Assembly: GCF_015062905.1 (NCBI RefSeq)
Contig: NZ_SUTK01000004.1
Location: 16,200 to 80,199 of the forward strand
DNA from: Methanobrevibacter thaueri
Lineage (GTDB): Archaea > Methanobacteriota > Methanobacteria > Methanobacteriales > Methanobacteriaceae
Length of the DNA stretch: 64,000 nucleotides
Direction: 5' to 3'
Under the pieces are notes generated by a model. That model made no database searches and had not been told where the DNA came from. It saw only the letters and a program-made list of their open reading frames with translations. The position numbers and the translations under genes are program-made. Shown in pieces: positions 34,436 through 43,153 of this stretch; within the stretch, counting starts at the first letter, position 1, and every line of letters starts with the position of its first letter.

Positions 34436-35089
34436 ATGAAAGAATATGTAATTGATGCAGAAAATATGGATGAGAAAGAATTAAACCGTACCATAAAAGA
34501 ACAGGCCATATCTCATGATAAAATTATCATTAACAATCCTGAATCCAGACACAATATCTGTGCAGGCTTAACTGAAGATGTTGAAATAGAAATCAACGGA
34601 TCTGCAGGTTATTTTGTCGGCACCATGGTAAACGGCCCAAGGATACATATCAACGGAAACGCCGGATGGTTTGCCGGAGACAACATGACCGAAGGAGAAT
34701 TGGTCATTGAAGGCACAGCGGGTGACGGTGCAGGACAGGGAATCTATGGCGGAACTGTATTGGTAAAAGGAAGCACAGGTTCAAGAACCGGTGAAATCAT
34801 GAAGGGCGGAACCGTAATAATTGGCGGAAACAGCGGATTCATGACCGGATTGCTCATGATGGGAGGTAAACTCATAATACTCGGCGACGTAACCGATGAT
34901 GTTGGCGAATCAATTATGAGAGGAAGCATTTATGTTCTTGGAGAAGTGAAAAGTCTGGGAAAAAATGCTGTTATGCAGGAAGCCGCCCCTGAAGATCAAA
35001 ATGAGCTAAGGGAAATTTTAACAGAATATGATTTTGAACTAAGTGATGCGGATTATAAGAATTTTAAAAAAATCGTTAATATACAATAG
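34436..35089 (+). CDS. glutamate synthase GXGXG domain subunit (GltB3)
   Basis: A 217-residue right-handed beta-helix protein with repeated GxGxG-type turns (IEINGSAGYFVG, IHINGNAGWFAG, TAGDGAGQGIYGG, GGNSGFMTG), matching the C-terminal structural domain of glutamate synthase and of formylmethanofuran dehydrogenase subunit C. It packs the amidotransferase against the FMN domain and carries no catalytic residues. GGGGG-rich spacing before ATG gives a strong ribosome site. It lies 15 bases after gltB1 and 11 before the next gene. Confidence 0.93.
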   Translation: MKEYVIDAENMDEKELNRTIKEQAISHDKIIINNPESRHNICAGLTEDVEIEINGSAGYFVGTMVNGPRIHINGNAGWFAGDNMTEGELVIEGTAGDGAGQGIYGGTVLVKGSTGSRTGEIMKGGTVIIGGNSGFMTGLLMMGGKLIILGDVTDDVGESIMRGSIYVLGEVKSLGKNAVMQEAAPEDQNELREILTEYDFELSDADYKNFKKIVNIQ

Positions 35090-35100
35090 GAGCTAAGAAA

Positions 35101-36174
35101 ATGAGTGAACATAGAATAGCTATGGTTGGAACACCATGTGAAATTATGGCAGCATCCAAACTGCAACATTATACTGACAGCCCTATTGATGTTAAACTGG
35201 GCTTATTTTGTATGGAGAATTTTTCATATAAGTACTTTGAAAATCTTTTAGAGGAATACGATTTGATAATGGATGACATTGAAAAATTCCAGATTGATAA
35301 AGGATTCGTATTTTTATTACTGAAAACCAAAGAAACAGTGAAAATACCGTTATCAGTAGCTAAAAGAATCATCAGAAAAAACTGTAACATATGCGTTGAA
35401 TTGACATCAGAAACATCCGACATTTCAGTAGGTTCCATAGGATCAGATGACGGCTGGTCAACATTGATAATCAGAACCGAAAAAGGAGAGGAAATAGTCA
35501 ATGGAGCAATAGAACAAAAATTCATTGAAGCCAAAGACCTTACAGAATTTCAATTTAATTTACTCAATAAACTTGCAGGAAACAAAATTAGCAAAAATCT
35601 AGAGCATATAGAAAATAAGGAATTTCTTGCTAGGCCGGTATTGTATCAGAGGCAAAAATCAGACGATTCAATCAATAAGGAAATCTCAGAGTCTAACTTC
35701 TTAGATCTGAAGTCAAATATCATTGATATCGGAGCTTGTGTGCTCTGCGGAGCATGTGAATATGTATGTCCGGACAATCTGATAACAATCGATGATACAA
35801 AACCGATAATGAGAGGCGAATGCCCTCAAGACTGCCATGCATGCTTTGCAGTTTGTCCTAGAACGTTTACAACTCAAAATTTAAGAAATGACAATACAAA
35901 ACCGATTGGTGACTTTATTAAAGTGCTGACAGTCAGGTCATTGAAACATAGCCAGGGACAGGACGGTTCCATTGTAACCACACTTTTAGACTATCTGTTG
36001 ACCAATGAAATCGTTACCGAGGCACTCATTGTTGATAAGAAAGATGACCTGGCATGGAAGCCTTATGCAAAGATAACCAAAGACATTGATGAAGTTGTAA
36101 AATCCGGAGGAACAAAATATTCCGTCTGTCCGGTGTTCAAACCGTTAAAAGATATAAAAGAGGGGGTAAATTAG
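35101..36174 (+). CDS. circularly permuted FrhB/FdhB-like F420-binding Fe-S protein in the GOGAT operon
   Basis: A 357-residue protein of the FrhB/FdhB coenzyme F420-reducing family, but with the domains in the reverse order. The C-terminal FrhB module comes first (MVGTPCEIMAASK at residues 8-20, then CNICVELTSETSDISVGSIG). Next come two ferredoxin clusters (CVLCGACEYVCP near 213, CPQDCHACFAVCP near 241). Last is the N-terminal FrhB module (QDGSIVTTLLDYLL, WKPYAKITKDIDEVVKSGGTKYSVCP). Its position between gltB3 and gltB2 suggests it passes electrons from F420H2 to the glutamate synthase. The family is seen; the electron donor is inferred. Confidence 0.85.
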   Translation: MSEHRIAMVGTPCEIMAASKLQHYTDSPIDVKLGLFCMENFSYKYFENLLEEYDLIMDDIEKFQIDKGFVFLLLKTKETVKIPLSVAKRIIRKNCNICVELTSETSDISVGSIGSDDGWSTLIIRTEKGEEIVNGAIEQKFIEAKDLTEFQFNLLNKLAGNKISKNLEHIENKEFLARPVLYQRQKSDDSINKEISESNFLDLKSNIIDIGACVLCGACEYVCPDNLITIDDTKPIMRGECPQDCHACFAVCPRTFTTQNLRNDNTKPIGDFIKVLTVRSLKHSQGQDGSIVTTLLDYLLTNEIVTEALIVDKKDDLAWKPYAKITKDIDEVVKSGGTKYSVCPVFKPLKDIKEGVN

Positions 36175-37662
36175 ATGTCATTCACTGTTGAAAGAAAAAT
36201 AGAGATATGCAGACAGAACAATGATAGGCCTGGCTGCTGCTGGTATTTATGTGACAATCCTAAAAAGTCAGCATGTAAAAACTGTTACAGCTGCTATTCA
36301 AATTGCCCTCACAACGTATATGAGGTAATTAACGATGAACCGCTGCCTATTCATCAGGAAAACTGTGTAGGATGTAAAATATGTGAAGAGATGTGTCCGA
36401 CACATGCAATATATGTCAGGCCTCTTGTAGATGAAGGCAGAGGAATCTGGTCAAATTCAACAATGGTTGAAATCAAACGTAAAAGCCAAAGCGGAGCATA
36501 TAAAGTGCGCGGATGTGGACTGACCAGGAAAATCCCAACATTTGATGATTTAAGCATATTGCCTGCACAGGTTTCAAGACCTCCAATAGATTCATACAGG
36601 GAAACCTGCAAGACTTCAGTAGTGCTTGGGGACAGGTTTGCTGAAAACCCAATCGAAATCGATACTCCAATCATGATCGGAGCAATGTCTTTCGGTGCAC
36701 TGAGCAAAGAGGCAAAAATAGCACTGGCTATTGGAAGCAGTAAAGTGGGCACAATAACCAATACAGGCGAAGGGGGAATGCTTCCTGAAGAGAGGCATTA
36801 TGCCGATAAGCTGATTGCACAGTATGCTTCCGGCCGTTTCGGTGTTTCAGCCAGTTACCTGAACAATGCTGAAGCCGTTGAGATAAAGATAGGTCAAGGT
36901 GCAAAATCTGGTATGGGCGGACATTTGCTTTCCCATAAGGTGACCGCTGAGGTGGCCAGAGTCAGAAACATTCCGGAAGGAACCTCAGCATTAAGTCCTG
37001 CAAGACACATGGATATTGTCGGGCCTGAGGATTTAGGCATGAAAATCAACCAATTAAGGGAAATCACCGACTGGAAAATACCGATTATTGTGAAATTCGC
37101 ATCCGGTAGGGTTGAACAGGATGTAAAGATTGCAGCAAAGGCAGGCGCAGACATAATTGTAGTCGACGGTATGCAGGGAGGAACCGGTGCCGGACCTGAA
37201 GTCGTCACTGAACATGCAGGTATTCCTACAATAGAAGCGATTGTAAAGGCTGATGATGCACTCAAGGAGATAAACTTAAGAAGCGAGGTCAGTCTTGTGG
37301 CTGCCGGTGGAATAAGGTCCGGTGCGGATGTGGCAAAAGCAATAGCATTAGGTGCAGATGCCGTGTATGTTGCAACCTCAGCATTAATTTCAATAGGATG
37401 TAAGGTCTGCCAAAGCTGTTCTGAAGGAATATGTCCTAAAGGAATTGCCACACAGGACAGGGTGCTCAGAAGAAGACTGGATCCAATAAGAAAAGGTCAG
37501 CAAGTTGCAAATTATATAGAGGCAATGACTCAGGAAGTGACATCCTTGACCCAACAGGCAGGAAACACTGATATAGAAAATCTTGAACGTCAGGACCTGC
37601 TTGCATTGACCATGGAAGCATCACAGTTAACCGGAGTGCCAATGTCAAGCAAGCAATATTAA
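36175..37662 (+). CDS. glutamate synthase FMN/Fe-S catalytic subunit (GltB2)
   Basis: The 495-residue synthase core. Residues 1-95 carry two ferredoxin-type clusters (CKNCYSCYSNCP, CVGCKICEEMCP) fused to the FMN TIM barrel, where 2-oxoglutarate and ammonia form glutamate. Barrel motifs: PIMIGAMSFGALS, NTGEGGM, SGRFGVSASYL, IKIGQGAKSGMGGHL, VDGMQGGTGAGPEV, AAGGIRSGADVAKAIALGADAVYVATSALI and a three-Cys cluster CKVCQSCSEGICPKGI near 412. It begins directly after the FrhB-like gene stop. Together these four genes form a split GOGAT with no separate small subunit. Confidence 0.95.
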   Translation: MSFTVERKIEICRQNNDRPGCCWYLCDNPKKSACKNCYSCYSNCPHNVYEVINDEPLPIHQENCVGCKICEEMCPTHAIYVRPLVDEGRGIWSNSTMVEIKRKSQSGAYKVRGCGLTRKIPTFDDLSILPAQVSRPPIDSYRETCKTSVVLGDRFAENPIEIDTPIMIGAMSFGALSKEAKIALAIGSSKVGTITNTGEGGMLPEERHYADKLIAQYASGRFGVSASYLNNAEAVEIKIGQGAKSGMGGHLLSHKVTAEVARVRNIPEGTSALSPARHMDIVGPEDLGMKINQLREITDWKIPIIVKFASGRVEQDVKIAAKAGADIIVVDGMQGGTGAGPEVVTEHAGIPTIEAIVKADDALKEINLRSEVSLVAAGGIRSGADVAKAIALGADAVYVATSALISIGCKVCQSCSEGICPKGIATQDRVLRRRLDPIRKGQQVANYIEAMTQEVTSLTQQAGNTDIENLERQDLLALTMEASQLTGVPMSSKQY

Positions 37663-37741
37663 TTTGATGAGGAATTATTTAGAATATAAAATTCAAGATT
37701 ATGGGGTTTAAAAAAATTAAAAAATATTAGGAGACATTATT

Positions 37742-40381
37742 ATGGCCGCATTCGATAGGATTAAATCCGGAATTCCCGGGCTTGATGAAGCCTTAGACAA
37801 TATCCGATTGGGAGATAATGTAGTATGGAATGTAACAAACTTGAATGAATTTTCCTACTTTGTCAATCCCTATGTCAAACAGGCAAAGGAAGATGGCAGG
37901 AACTTGATATACATTCGATTTGCTAATCATCCTCCATTAATAGAAATGACCGATAAGGATTTTGAACTGCTTGAAATTGAACAGGATAATCCTGACACCG
38001 AGTTTTGCATGATAGAGCGTGATGGGATTAAGATATATCAGGTAAATCCATATAACCAATTTGAAACATTCACTCTTGAAGTTCACAGAATCATCGAAAA
38101 GGAAGGCTTTGACGCATTTTATGTTTTCGACTGCCTGAGTGACCTGCAGGCGGTCTGGTCAACAGATTTGATGATGGGCAATTTCTTTAAGGTCACCTGT
38201 CCGTTCCTCTTCCAACTGGACACTGTGGCATATTTCCCAATCATTCGTGGAAGGCATTCTTATGATGCAATAGCCAAAATTCGTGAAACTACACAGTTGT
38301 TCCTGAATGTATACTCTAATTCTCCAGAGGAAGTTTACGTCTCTCCTCTGAAGGTGTGGAACAGGTATTCCCAGACCATGTTTCTGGGACACAAGTTCAA
38401 CCCTCAAACAGGATTCGTCAAGGTTCTTCAGGATGGCCAGGAAGTCAGCAAATACTACAAGACCATCAATTCCGACAAGTATCAGGATGGGCTGACCCTG
38501 GACAGCTGGGAAAGGTATATGATTCAGGTTAGAAGGGAGTATAAAGAAGGCAAAAACATTGACGAGGAATGCGATAAGATCTGTGAGCTGATGATGACGA
38601 AAGATGAAAAGATGCTTTCGAAAATCAAGGAATACTTCACTTTTGAGGATTACATCACAATTTACGACCGTCGTGTCGGCAGCGGATTGGTGGGCGGTAA
38701 GACATGCGGAATGCTGCTTGCAAGAAAAATTATCGAAAAGGACCGTCCGGAGATATACAGCAATTTCGAGCCTGATGATTCGTTCTATATAGGTTCCGAT
38801 TTATTCTATACATATATCGTTTCAAACGACTTGTGGGACCTTCGGGTAAAGCAAAGGACACAGGAAGGTTATTACAAATACGGTAAGGAATTGGAGGAAG
38901 CCCTTAAAAACGGCAGTTTTCCGGATGGAATTAAAAAGGAATTCATACGCATATTGGATTACTTCGGACAGAACCCTATAATTGTCAGGTCAAGTAGTTT
39001 CCTTGAGGACGGGTATGGAAATGCATTTGCCGGAAAATACGAATCTGTGTTCTGCGTAAATAGGGGCAGTCTTGAGGAACGTCTGGCCGCTTTTGAAGAG
39101 GCTGTAAAGATTGTATATTCAAGTACCATGAACATTTCCGCTTTGGAATACAGGAAAATAAATGGTTTGGACGACACTGATGAACAGATGGCTCTTCTGG
39201 TTCAAAGGGTTTCAGGCTCTTATCATGGAGACTATTTATTCCCGACAGCTGCCGGTGTCGGATTTTCATACAGCCCATATTCTCCGCTTCCGGACATGGA
39301 CAACAGCAAGGGAATGTTGAGGCTTGTAATGGGTCTTGGTACTAAGGCTGTAGACAGGACAAAAAAGGATTATCCAAGAATCATCAATCTTGATAAGCCT
39401 GAAGTGACACTAACGAAGGATATAAAGGAAAAGCACAGATATTCACAGCATTATCTTGATGTCATCGATTTAAAAAATATCTCTTTGCATGATATACCTG
39501 TCGATGAGGGTTTAGGTGTAATTCCAAGGTATGCAAAAAGAATTTTGGTCGAACATGACCGTGAAGCCGAAAGAATGTTTCGGGATCGTGGACAACGTCG
39601 TGAAATAGTGTTCGTCAACTGTGAGGGAATCGTAAAGAATAAGGAATTCATTGAAGAGATGAAGGAAATCCTGAGCACGTTACAAACAGCATATGATTAC
39701 CCGGTCGACATTGAATACACAGTCAATGTTGGAGAGGACAATTCATTCAATGTAAATCTATTGCAATGTCGCCCTCTTCAGGTTTCAGTAAATGATGAGG
39801 CCATTGAGATGCCTGAAGACAAAAACGTCTTTTTCCACATTAAGGAATCCTCCATGGGAATGTCACGCAAGAACAAGATTGACACGATTTGCTATGTTGA
39901 TCCGCACAAGTATTACGAATATCCTTATGCCCAGAAAAGTTCAATATCCAGGGTTATCAGTGATGTAAATGCTTATTGCAAGAACAACGATAAAACAGCT
40001 ATTCTGATAGTTCCCGGAAGAATAGGCACATCCTCTCCCGAGTTGGGAATTCCTGTAGTGTTTGCCGATATCAGTCATTTTTCCGCAATCCTGGAGGAGG
40101 CATATAGTGAGGTTGGCTATATGCCGGAATTGTCTTTTGGAAGCCACATGTTCCAGGATTTGGTGGAAGCGGAAATATACTATGGGGCATTGTTTGAAAA
40201 TGAGAGGAAACTGGAATTCAACAGGGACATGGTCTATGATTATCCGAATATCCTGGAGGACATCAATCCTAATTTGAGTGAGGAAGTCTATTCCATGATA
40301 CAGGTTATAGACTTTGATGAAAATAAGGCGGAGTTATACCATGATATGAATAAGGATGAAACATTGTGCATTTTCAAGTAA
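37742..40381 (+). CDS. PEP-synthase-like ATP-grasp protein with degenerate KaiC-like N-terminal domain
   Basis: An 879-residue protein. Residues 1-260 begin DRIKSGIPGLDEALDNIRLGD, the KaiC/RecA opening, but the Walker A loop is missing (NVVWNVTNLNEF follows), so this part should not bind ATP in the usual way. Residues about 310-690 match the PEP-synthase/pyruvate-phosphate dikinase ATP-grasp domain (VGGKTCGMLLARK, IIVRSSSFLEDGYGNAFAGKYES, LLQCRPLQ). The swivelling phosphohistidine domain and PEP-binding barrel are absent; a different 190-residue C-terminal domain (GRIGTSSPELGIPVVF) is present. Substrate unknown. It is likely an orphan kinase or regulator, with no operon partner. Confidence 0.78.
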   Translation: MAAFDRIKSGIPGLDEALDNIRLGDNVVWNVTNLNEFSYFVNPYVKQAKEDGRNLIYIRFANHPPLIEMTDKDFELLEIEQDNPDTEFCMIERDGIKIYQVNPYNQFETFTLEVHRIIEKEGFDAFYVFDCLSDLQAVWSTDLMMGNFFKVTCPFLFQLDTVAYFPIIRGRHSYDAIAKIRETTQLFLNVYSNSPEEVYVSPLKVWNRYSQTMFLGHKFNPQTGFVKVLQDGQEVSKYYKTINSDKYQDGLTLDSWERYMIQVRREYKEGKNIDEECDKICELMMTKDEKMLSKIKEYFTFEDYITIYDRRVGSGLVGGKTCGMLLARKIIEKDRPEIYSNFEPDDSFYIGSDLFYTYIVSNDLWDLRVKQRTQEGYYKYGKELEEALKNGSFPDGIKKEFIRILDYFGQNPIIVRSSSFLEDGYGNAFAGKYESVFCVNRGSLEERLAAFEEAVKIVYSSTMNISALEYRKINGLDDTDEQMALLVQRVSGSYHGDYLFPTAAGVGFSYSPYSPLPDMDNSKGMLRLVMGLGTKAVDRTKKDYPRIINLDKPEVTLTKDIKEKHRYSQHYLDVIDLKNISLHDIPVDEGLGVIPRYAKRILVEHDREAERMFRDRGQRREIVFVNCEGIVKNKEFIEEMKEILSTLQTAYDYPVDIEYTVNVGEDNSFNVNLLQCRPLQVSVNDEAIEMPEDKNVFFHIKESSMGMSRKNKIDTICYVDPHKYYEYPYAQKSSISRVISDVNAYCKNNDKTAILIVPGRIGTSSPELGIPVVFADISHFSAILEEAYSEVGYMPELSFGSHMFQDLVEAEIYYGALFENERKLEFNRDMVYDYPNILEDINPNLSEEVYSMIQVIDFDENKAELYHDMNKDETLCIFK

Positions 40382-40630
40382 TCAGGTCATAGTTTAGGAT
40401 AATGGAAAACATTTCATTATTTTTGGGCAGGCGGGTGGGACATATGCCTTTTTATTTGTAATAATTTTTTGAAAAAAAGATTTTTCAAATAAAAGAAACG
40501 TATGACAAAATCGTTATGTGATCAATGACCCTGTTTGATTTTTTCGAGTTTATTTTTTCAGCGGGGTTGTTTTTCACATATTTTTTTTGAAATTCAGTAT
40601 TAAAAAAATAAGTTAAAATCTAGAATTAAT

Positions 40631-41572
40631 CTAGATTTCTTTTTCATAAGCTTTCACGGCCTCTTCAACATCATCATAAAGTCCAAGGGCTGCAAGAGCG
40701 CCGACTTTACCTTGTTCGCCGGTAACCGCAATCAATGGAATGTTCAATTCTTCTGCAACAGATTCTGCAGTTTCAACATCCATCATTCCGGATTTTGTAG
40801 CAATTGAATACTCTCTTAACTTTTCAGGAATGTCTAAACCTTCCAATATGGCAATTGCTGTTTTATCGGATAAGGTATCCCTTTTGAGAATTTCAATTAC
40901 ATTATCAATTAAATCCTGCTTTTTATCGCTTTCGACAGCGAAAGTAAGAGCGATTGAAACACAGTTTTGAGTTTTGTGCGGATTATGAGGATATAGTTGA
41001 ACAATAATGTGATCCAAGTATTCGAAACCCATTCCTGCAAGTTCGACTCCCAGATTATGAGCCATTGTCCAGGTGGCACCTGCATCTTTGGTGTCTGTAT
41101 CGTCAACACCTATAACTACCTTTTCAAGTTTAGGTGTCACAACTGTAGCCTTACCTGCTTTTGAGCCTCCTCCAACTTGAATAAGCTCAACATATTTAAC
41201 ACCTTCGCCCATTCCTCTGCACATTCCAGCTCCAACGCCAGCACCGGCCAGACCTGCATGGGTAACCTTAACCTCATCGCCGTCAACGATAATCTCATCA
41301 ATTCCGGCAGCATTGAAACTTGCCTTCAGGTCAAGCGGAGCCTTGCCGACATGACATTTATAGACATGCTTGTTTCCGTCACGGTAAGCGGAATCAATGA
41401 GCTCTGAATTGTTTCTGTATTGGTGCAGTAACCAATGAGACCCTGAAATACATGGATGGTACTCTACGAGTTCCACCCTGTCCCCATCAACCATAGTCAA
41501 TACTTTTTCGTATGGAGCTATCCATGGGTCATTAAACTTTTCTCTTAATTCGTTAGGCTTTAGTATTTCCAT
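40631..41572 (-). CDS. methanogenesis marker protein 11
   Basis: A 313-residue protein found in methanogens only. The GVDDTDTKDAGATWTMAHN segment near residue 152 resembles the nucleotide-binding part of TiaS-type agmatinyl-cytidine synthases; the preceding GGGSKAGKATVV and the closing glycine-rich region are also typical of marker 11. Its exact role is not established. It is the last gene of a minus-strand run (hacA, hacB, dehydrogenase, small peptide, ribH, this gene), spaced 7 bases after ribH. Assignment rests on the recalled pattern of the marker family. Confidence 0.78.
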   Translation of the reverse strand: MEILKPNELREKFNDPWIAPYEKVLTMVDGDRVELVEYHPCISGSHWLLHQYRNNSELIDSAYRDGNKHVYKCHVGKAPLDLKASFNAAGIDEIIVDGDEVKVTHAGLAGAGVGAGMCRGMGEGVKYVELIQVGGGSKAGKATVVTPKLEKVVIGVDDTDTKDAGATWTMAHNLGVELAGMGFEYLDHIIVQLYPHNPHKTQNCVSIALTFAVESDKKQDLIDNVIEILKRDTLSDKTAIAILEGLDIPEKLREYSIATKSGMMDVETAESVAEELNIPLIAVTGEQGKVGALAALGLYDDVEEAVKAYEKEI

Positions 41573-41579
41573 CTAATCA

Positions 41580-41996
41580 CTAGATTTCTTTTAATCTGTC
41601 GCACATTTTGATAGCTGCTTCAACTGCACTTTTTGCGTTTTTAACACGTCTGTGAGCATCCATTCTGGTCATACCTGGACCGGTAATACCGAGTGCCACT
41701 GGAGTGTCGTATTCAAGTGCTAAATCAGCGATTTTACGGGAAGCGTGCTGTGCTACGATTTGATCGTGGTCAGTTGCACCTTCAATTACAGCGCCGAGGG
41801 TAATGAGTGCATCGTATTCATCTTTTTGTAATAATTTTTTAATTACGAGAGGCATATCGAATACACCTGGAACTGCAACAACTTTTGTGATTTCGCAGCC
41901 TCTGTTTTTAGCTTCTGCTTGAGCGAGTTCTAACATCATTTGTGTAATATCATAGTTAAATTCAGCAACTACTGCTGCTATTTCATATCTTGCCAT
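41580..41996 (-). CDS. ribH: 6,7-dimethyl-8-ribityllumazine synthase
   Basis: RibH joins the RibB product with 5-amino-6-ribitylamino-uracil to form lumazine, the riboflavin precursor. The 138-residue protein has the typical AEFNYDITQMML, VPGVFDMPLVIKKLL, LGAVIEGATDHDQIVA and PVALGITGPGMTRMDA stretches. Start ATG 41996 lies after a GAGGATTGAT site; a TTG three codons upstream is less suitable. It is not controlled by the riboswitch at 1.9 kb, being in another transcript. Confidence 0.96.
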   Translation of the reverse strand: MARYEIAAVVAEFNYDITQMMLELAQAEAKNRGCEITKVVAVPGVFDMPLVIKKLLQKDEYDALITLGAVIEGATDHDQIVAQHASRKIADLALEYDTPVALGITGPGMTRMDAHRRVKNAKSAVEAAIKMCDRLKEI

Positions 41997-42016
41997 TTTT
42001 ATCAATCCTCTTTAAT

Positions 42017-42130
42017 CTATCCGGCACCACCGAAAATAATGAGTAAAAATCCTGCTACCCCACTAACTACCATAATGAATATGATAAAAAGTGCTGCCAT
42101 TTGCATTTTGGTTAATTTTTTGAAATTCAT
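42017..42130 (-). CDS. small single-helix membrane protein (37 aa)
   Basis: An ORF of 37 residues starting MNFKKLTKMQMAALF: a basic N-terminus, then one long hydrophobic helix ending in FGGAG. A strong AAGGAGAT ribosome site lies 8 bases before the ATG. It fills the gap between the dehydrogenase gene (15 bases away) and ribH (20 bases away), reading the same way, so it is almost certainly translated in this operon. No homology is recognised; it may be a membrane anchor or a small subunit. Confidence 0.75.
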   Translation of the reverse strand: MNFKKLTKMQMAALFIIFIMVVSGVAGFLLIIFGGAG

Positions 42131-42145
42131 ATTTATTATATCTCC

Positions 42146-43153
42146 TTATAAATTATTTATAACTTCACTGGTTAATTCTTCGGTTGTAGCTGAACCGCCT
42201 AAATCACCGGTTAAAGTATTAGCATCATTCAGTACTTTCAATATTGAAGCCTCAAATCTGTCGGCTTCATCGTTTTCGCCTAAATATCTAAGCATCATTA
42301 TTGCTGAAAGCATCATAGCTATCGGATTGGCCTTGTTTTGGCCTGCAATATCCGGCGCTGAACCGTGGACAGGTTCGAATAAAGCTCCATCCTGCCCGAT
42401 ATTTGCAGATGGAATCAAACCGAGTCCTCCAACAAGACCTGCCCCTTCATCTGATAAGATGTCTCCGAAGAGGTTGGTTGTTACAATAACTTCAAAGCTT
42501 TCCGGTTGTGTGATGAGATACATTGCTGTTGCATCAACATAAAAGTCCTCGGTTGCAATGTCCGGATAGTCCTTTGCAACTTCATAGAAAATTTCACGAA
42601 ACAGACCGTCGGTTTTTTTGAGCACATTGGCTTTATGAACTGCGGTTACCTTTTTCTTATCATTGTCCTTAGCATATTTGAATGCATAGTCAATAATGCG
42701 TCTTTCTGCTTCTCTTGTGATAATGCGTCTTGCTATTGCTCCTTCATCGGTGAATGATTCCTCATCAGCAATATACATTCCTTCCGTATTTTCACGCACA
42801 ATCATAAAGTCAATATCGTCAAATAATGAATTAGTATTAGGATAAGCTTTAACTGGTCTTAAATTAGCAAACATTTTCATTTCCTGGCGTATCTTAACGA
42901 TAACGTCCGCTGCAGTTTCACCGGCTGCACCGAACAGGCATGCATCAGCTTCTCTAATGATATCCAAAGTTTCGCCAGGCAGTGCGGTGCCTGTCTTTTC
43001 AAGGCATTCATCACCTGCATCACCATAAACATATTCGAAATCAATATCCAATGCATCTAAAACATCCAATGTTGCTTTCATAACCTCTTTGCCGATTCCA
43101 TCACCTGGAACGACTGCAATTTGATATTTATCTTTTGTTTTTGAGGTATTCAA
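42146..43153 (-). CDS. aksF: 3-isopropylmalate / homoisocitrate dehydrogenase (LeuB/AksF family)
   Basis: A 335-residue beta-decarboxylating dehydrogenase: VPGDGIGKEVM, FGAAGETAADVIVKIR, IVRENTEGMY, THKANVLK-like VHKANVLKKTDG, FGDILSDEGAGLVGGLGLIPSANIG and EPVHGSAPDIAG. The NAD site and catalytic Tyr/Lys/Asp set look intact. Start TTG 43153 is supported by AAGGTGG five bases upstream and overlaps hacB by 26 bases. Because hacB carries the homoaconitase-type YLIYT signature, this copy probably serves coenzyme B synthesis (AksF), but I cannot separate AksF from LeuB by its own sequence. Confidence 0.85.
   Translation of the reverse strand: MNTSKTKDKYQIAVVPGDGIGKEVMKATLDVLDALDIDFEYVYGDAGDECLEKTGTALPGETLDIIREADACLFGAAGETAADVIVKIRQEMKMFANLRPVKAYPNTNSLFDDIDFMIVRENTEGMYIADEESFTDEGAIARRIITREAERRIIDYAFKYAKDNDKKKVTAVHKANVLKKTDGLFREIFYEVAKDYPDIATEDFYVDATAMYLITQPESFEVIVTTNLFGDILSDEGAGLVGGLGLIPSANIGQDGALFEPVHGSAPDIAGQNKANPIAMMLSAIMMLRYLGENDEADRFEASILKVLNDANTLTGDLGGSATTEELTSEVINNL

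Noticed and set aside
40382..40630. Possible gene in the gap between the PEP-synthase-like gene and marker 11
   Set aside because: Only AT-rich hairpins with T-runs (for example TTTGAAAAA with TTTTTCAAA) are present, consistent with terminators of the two convergent genes.
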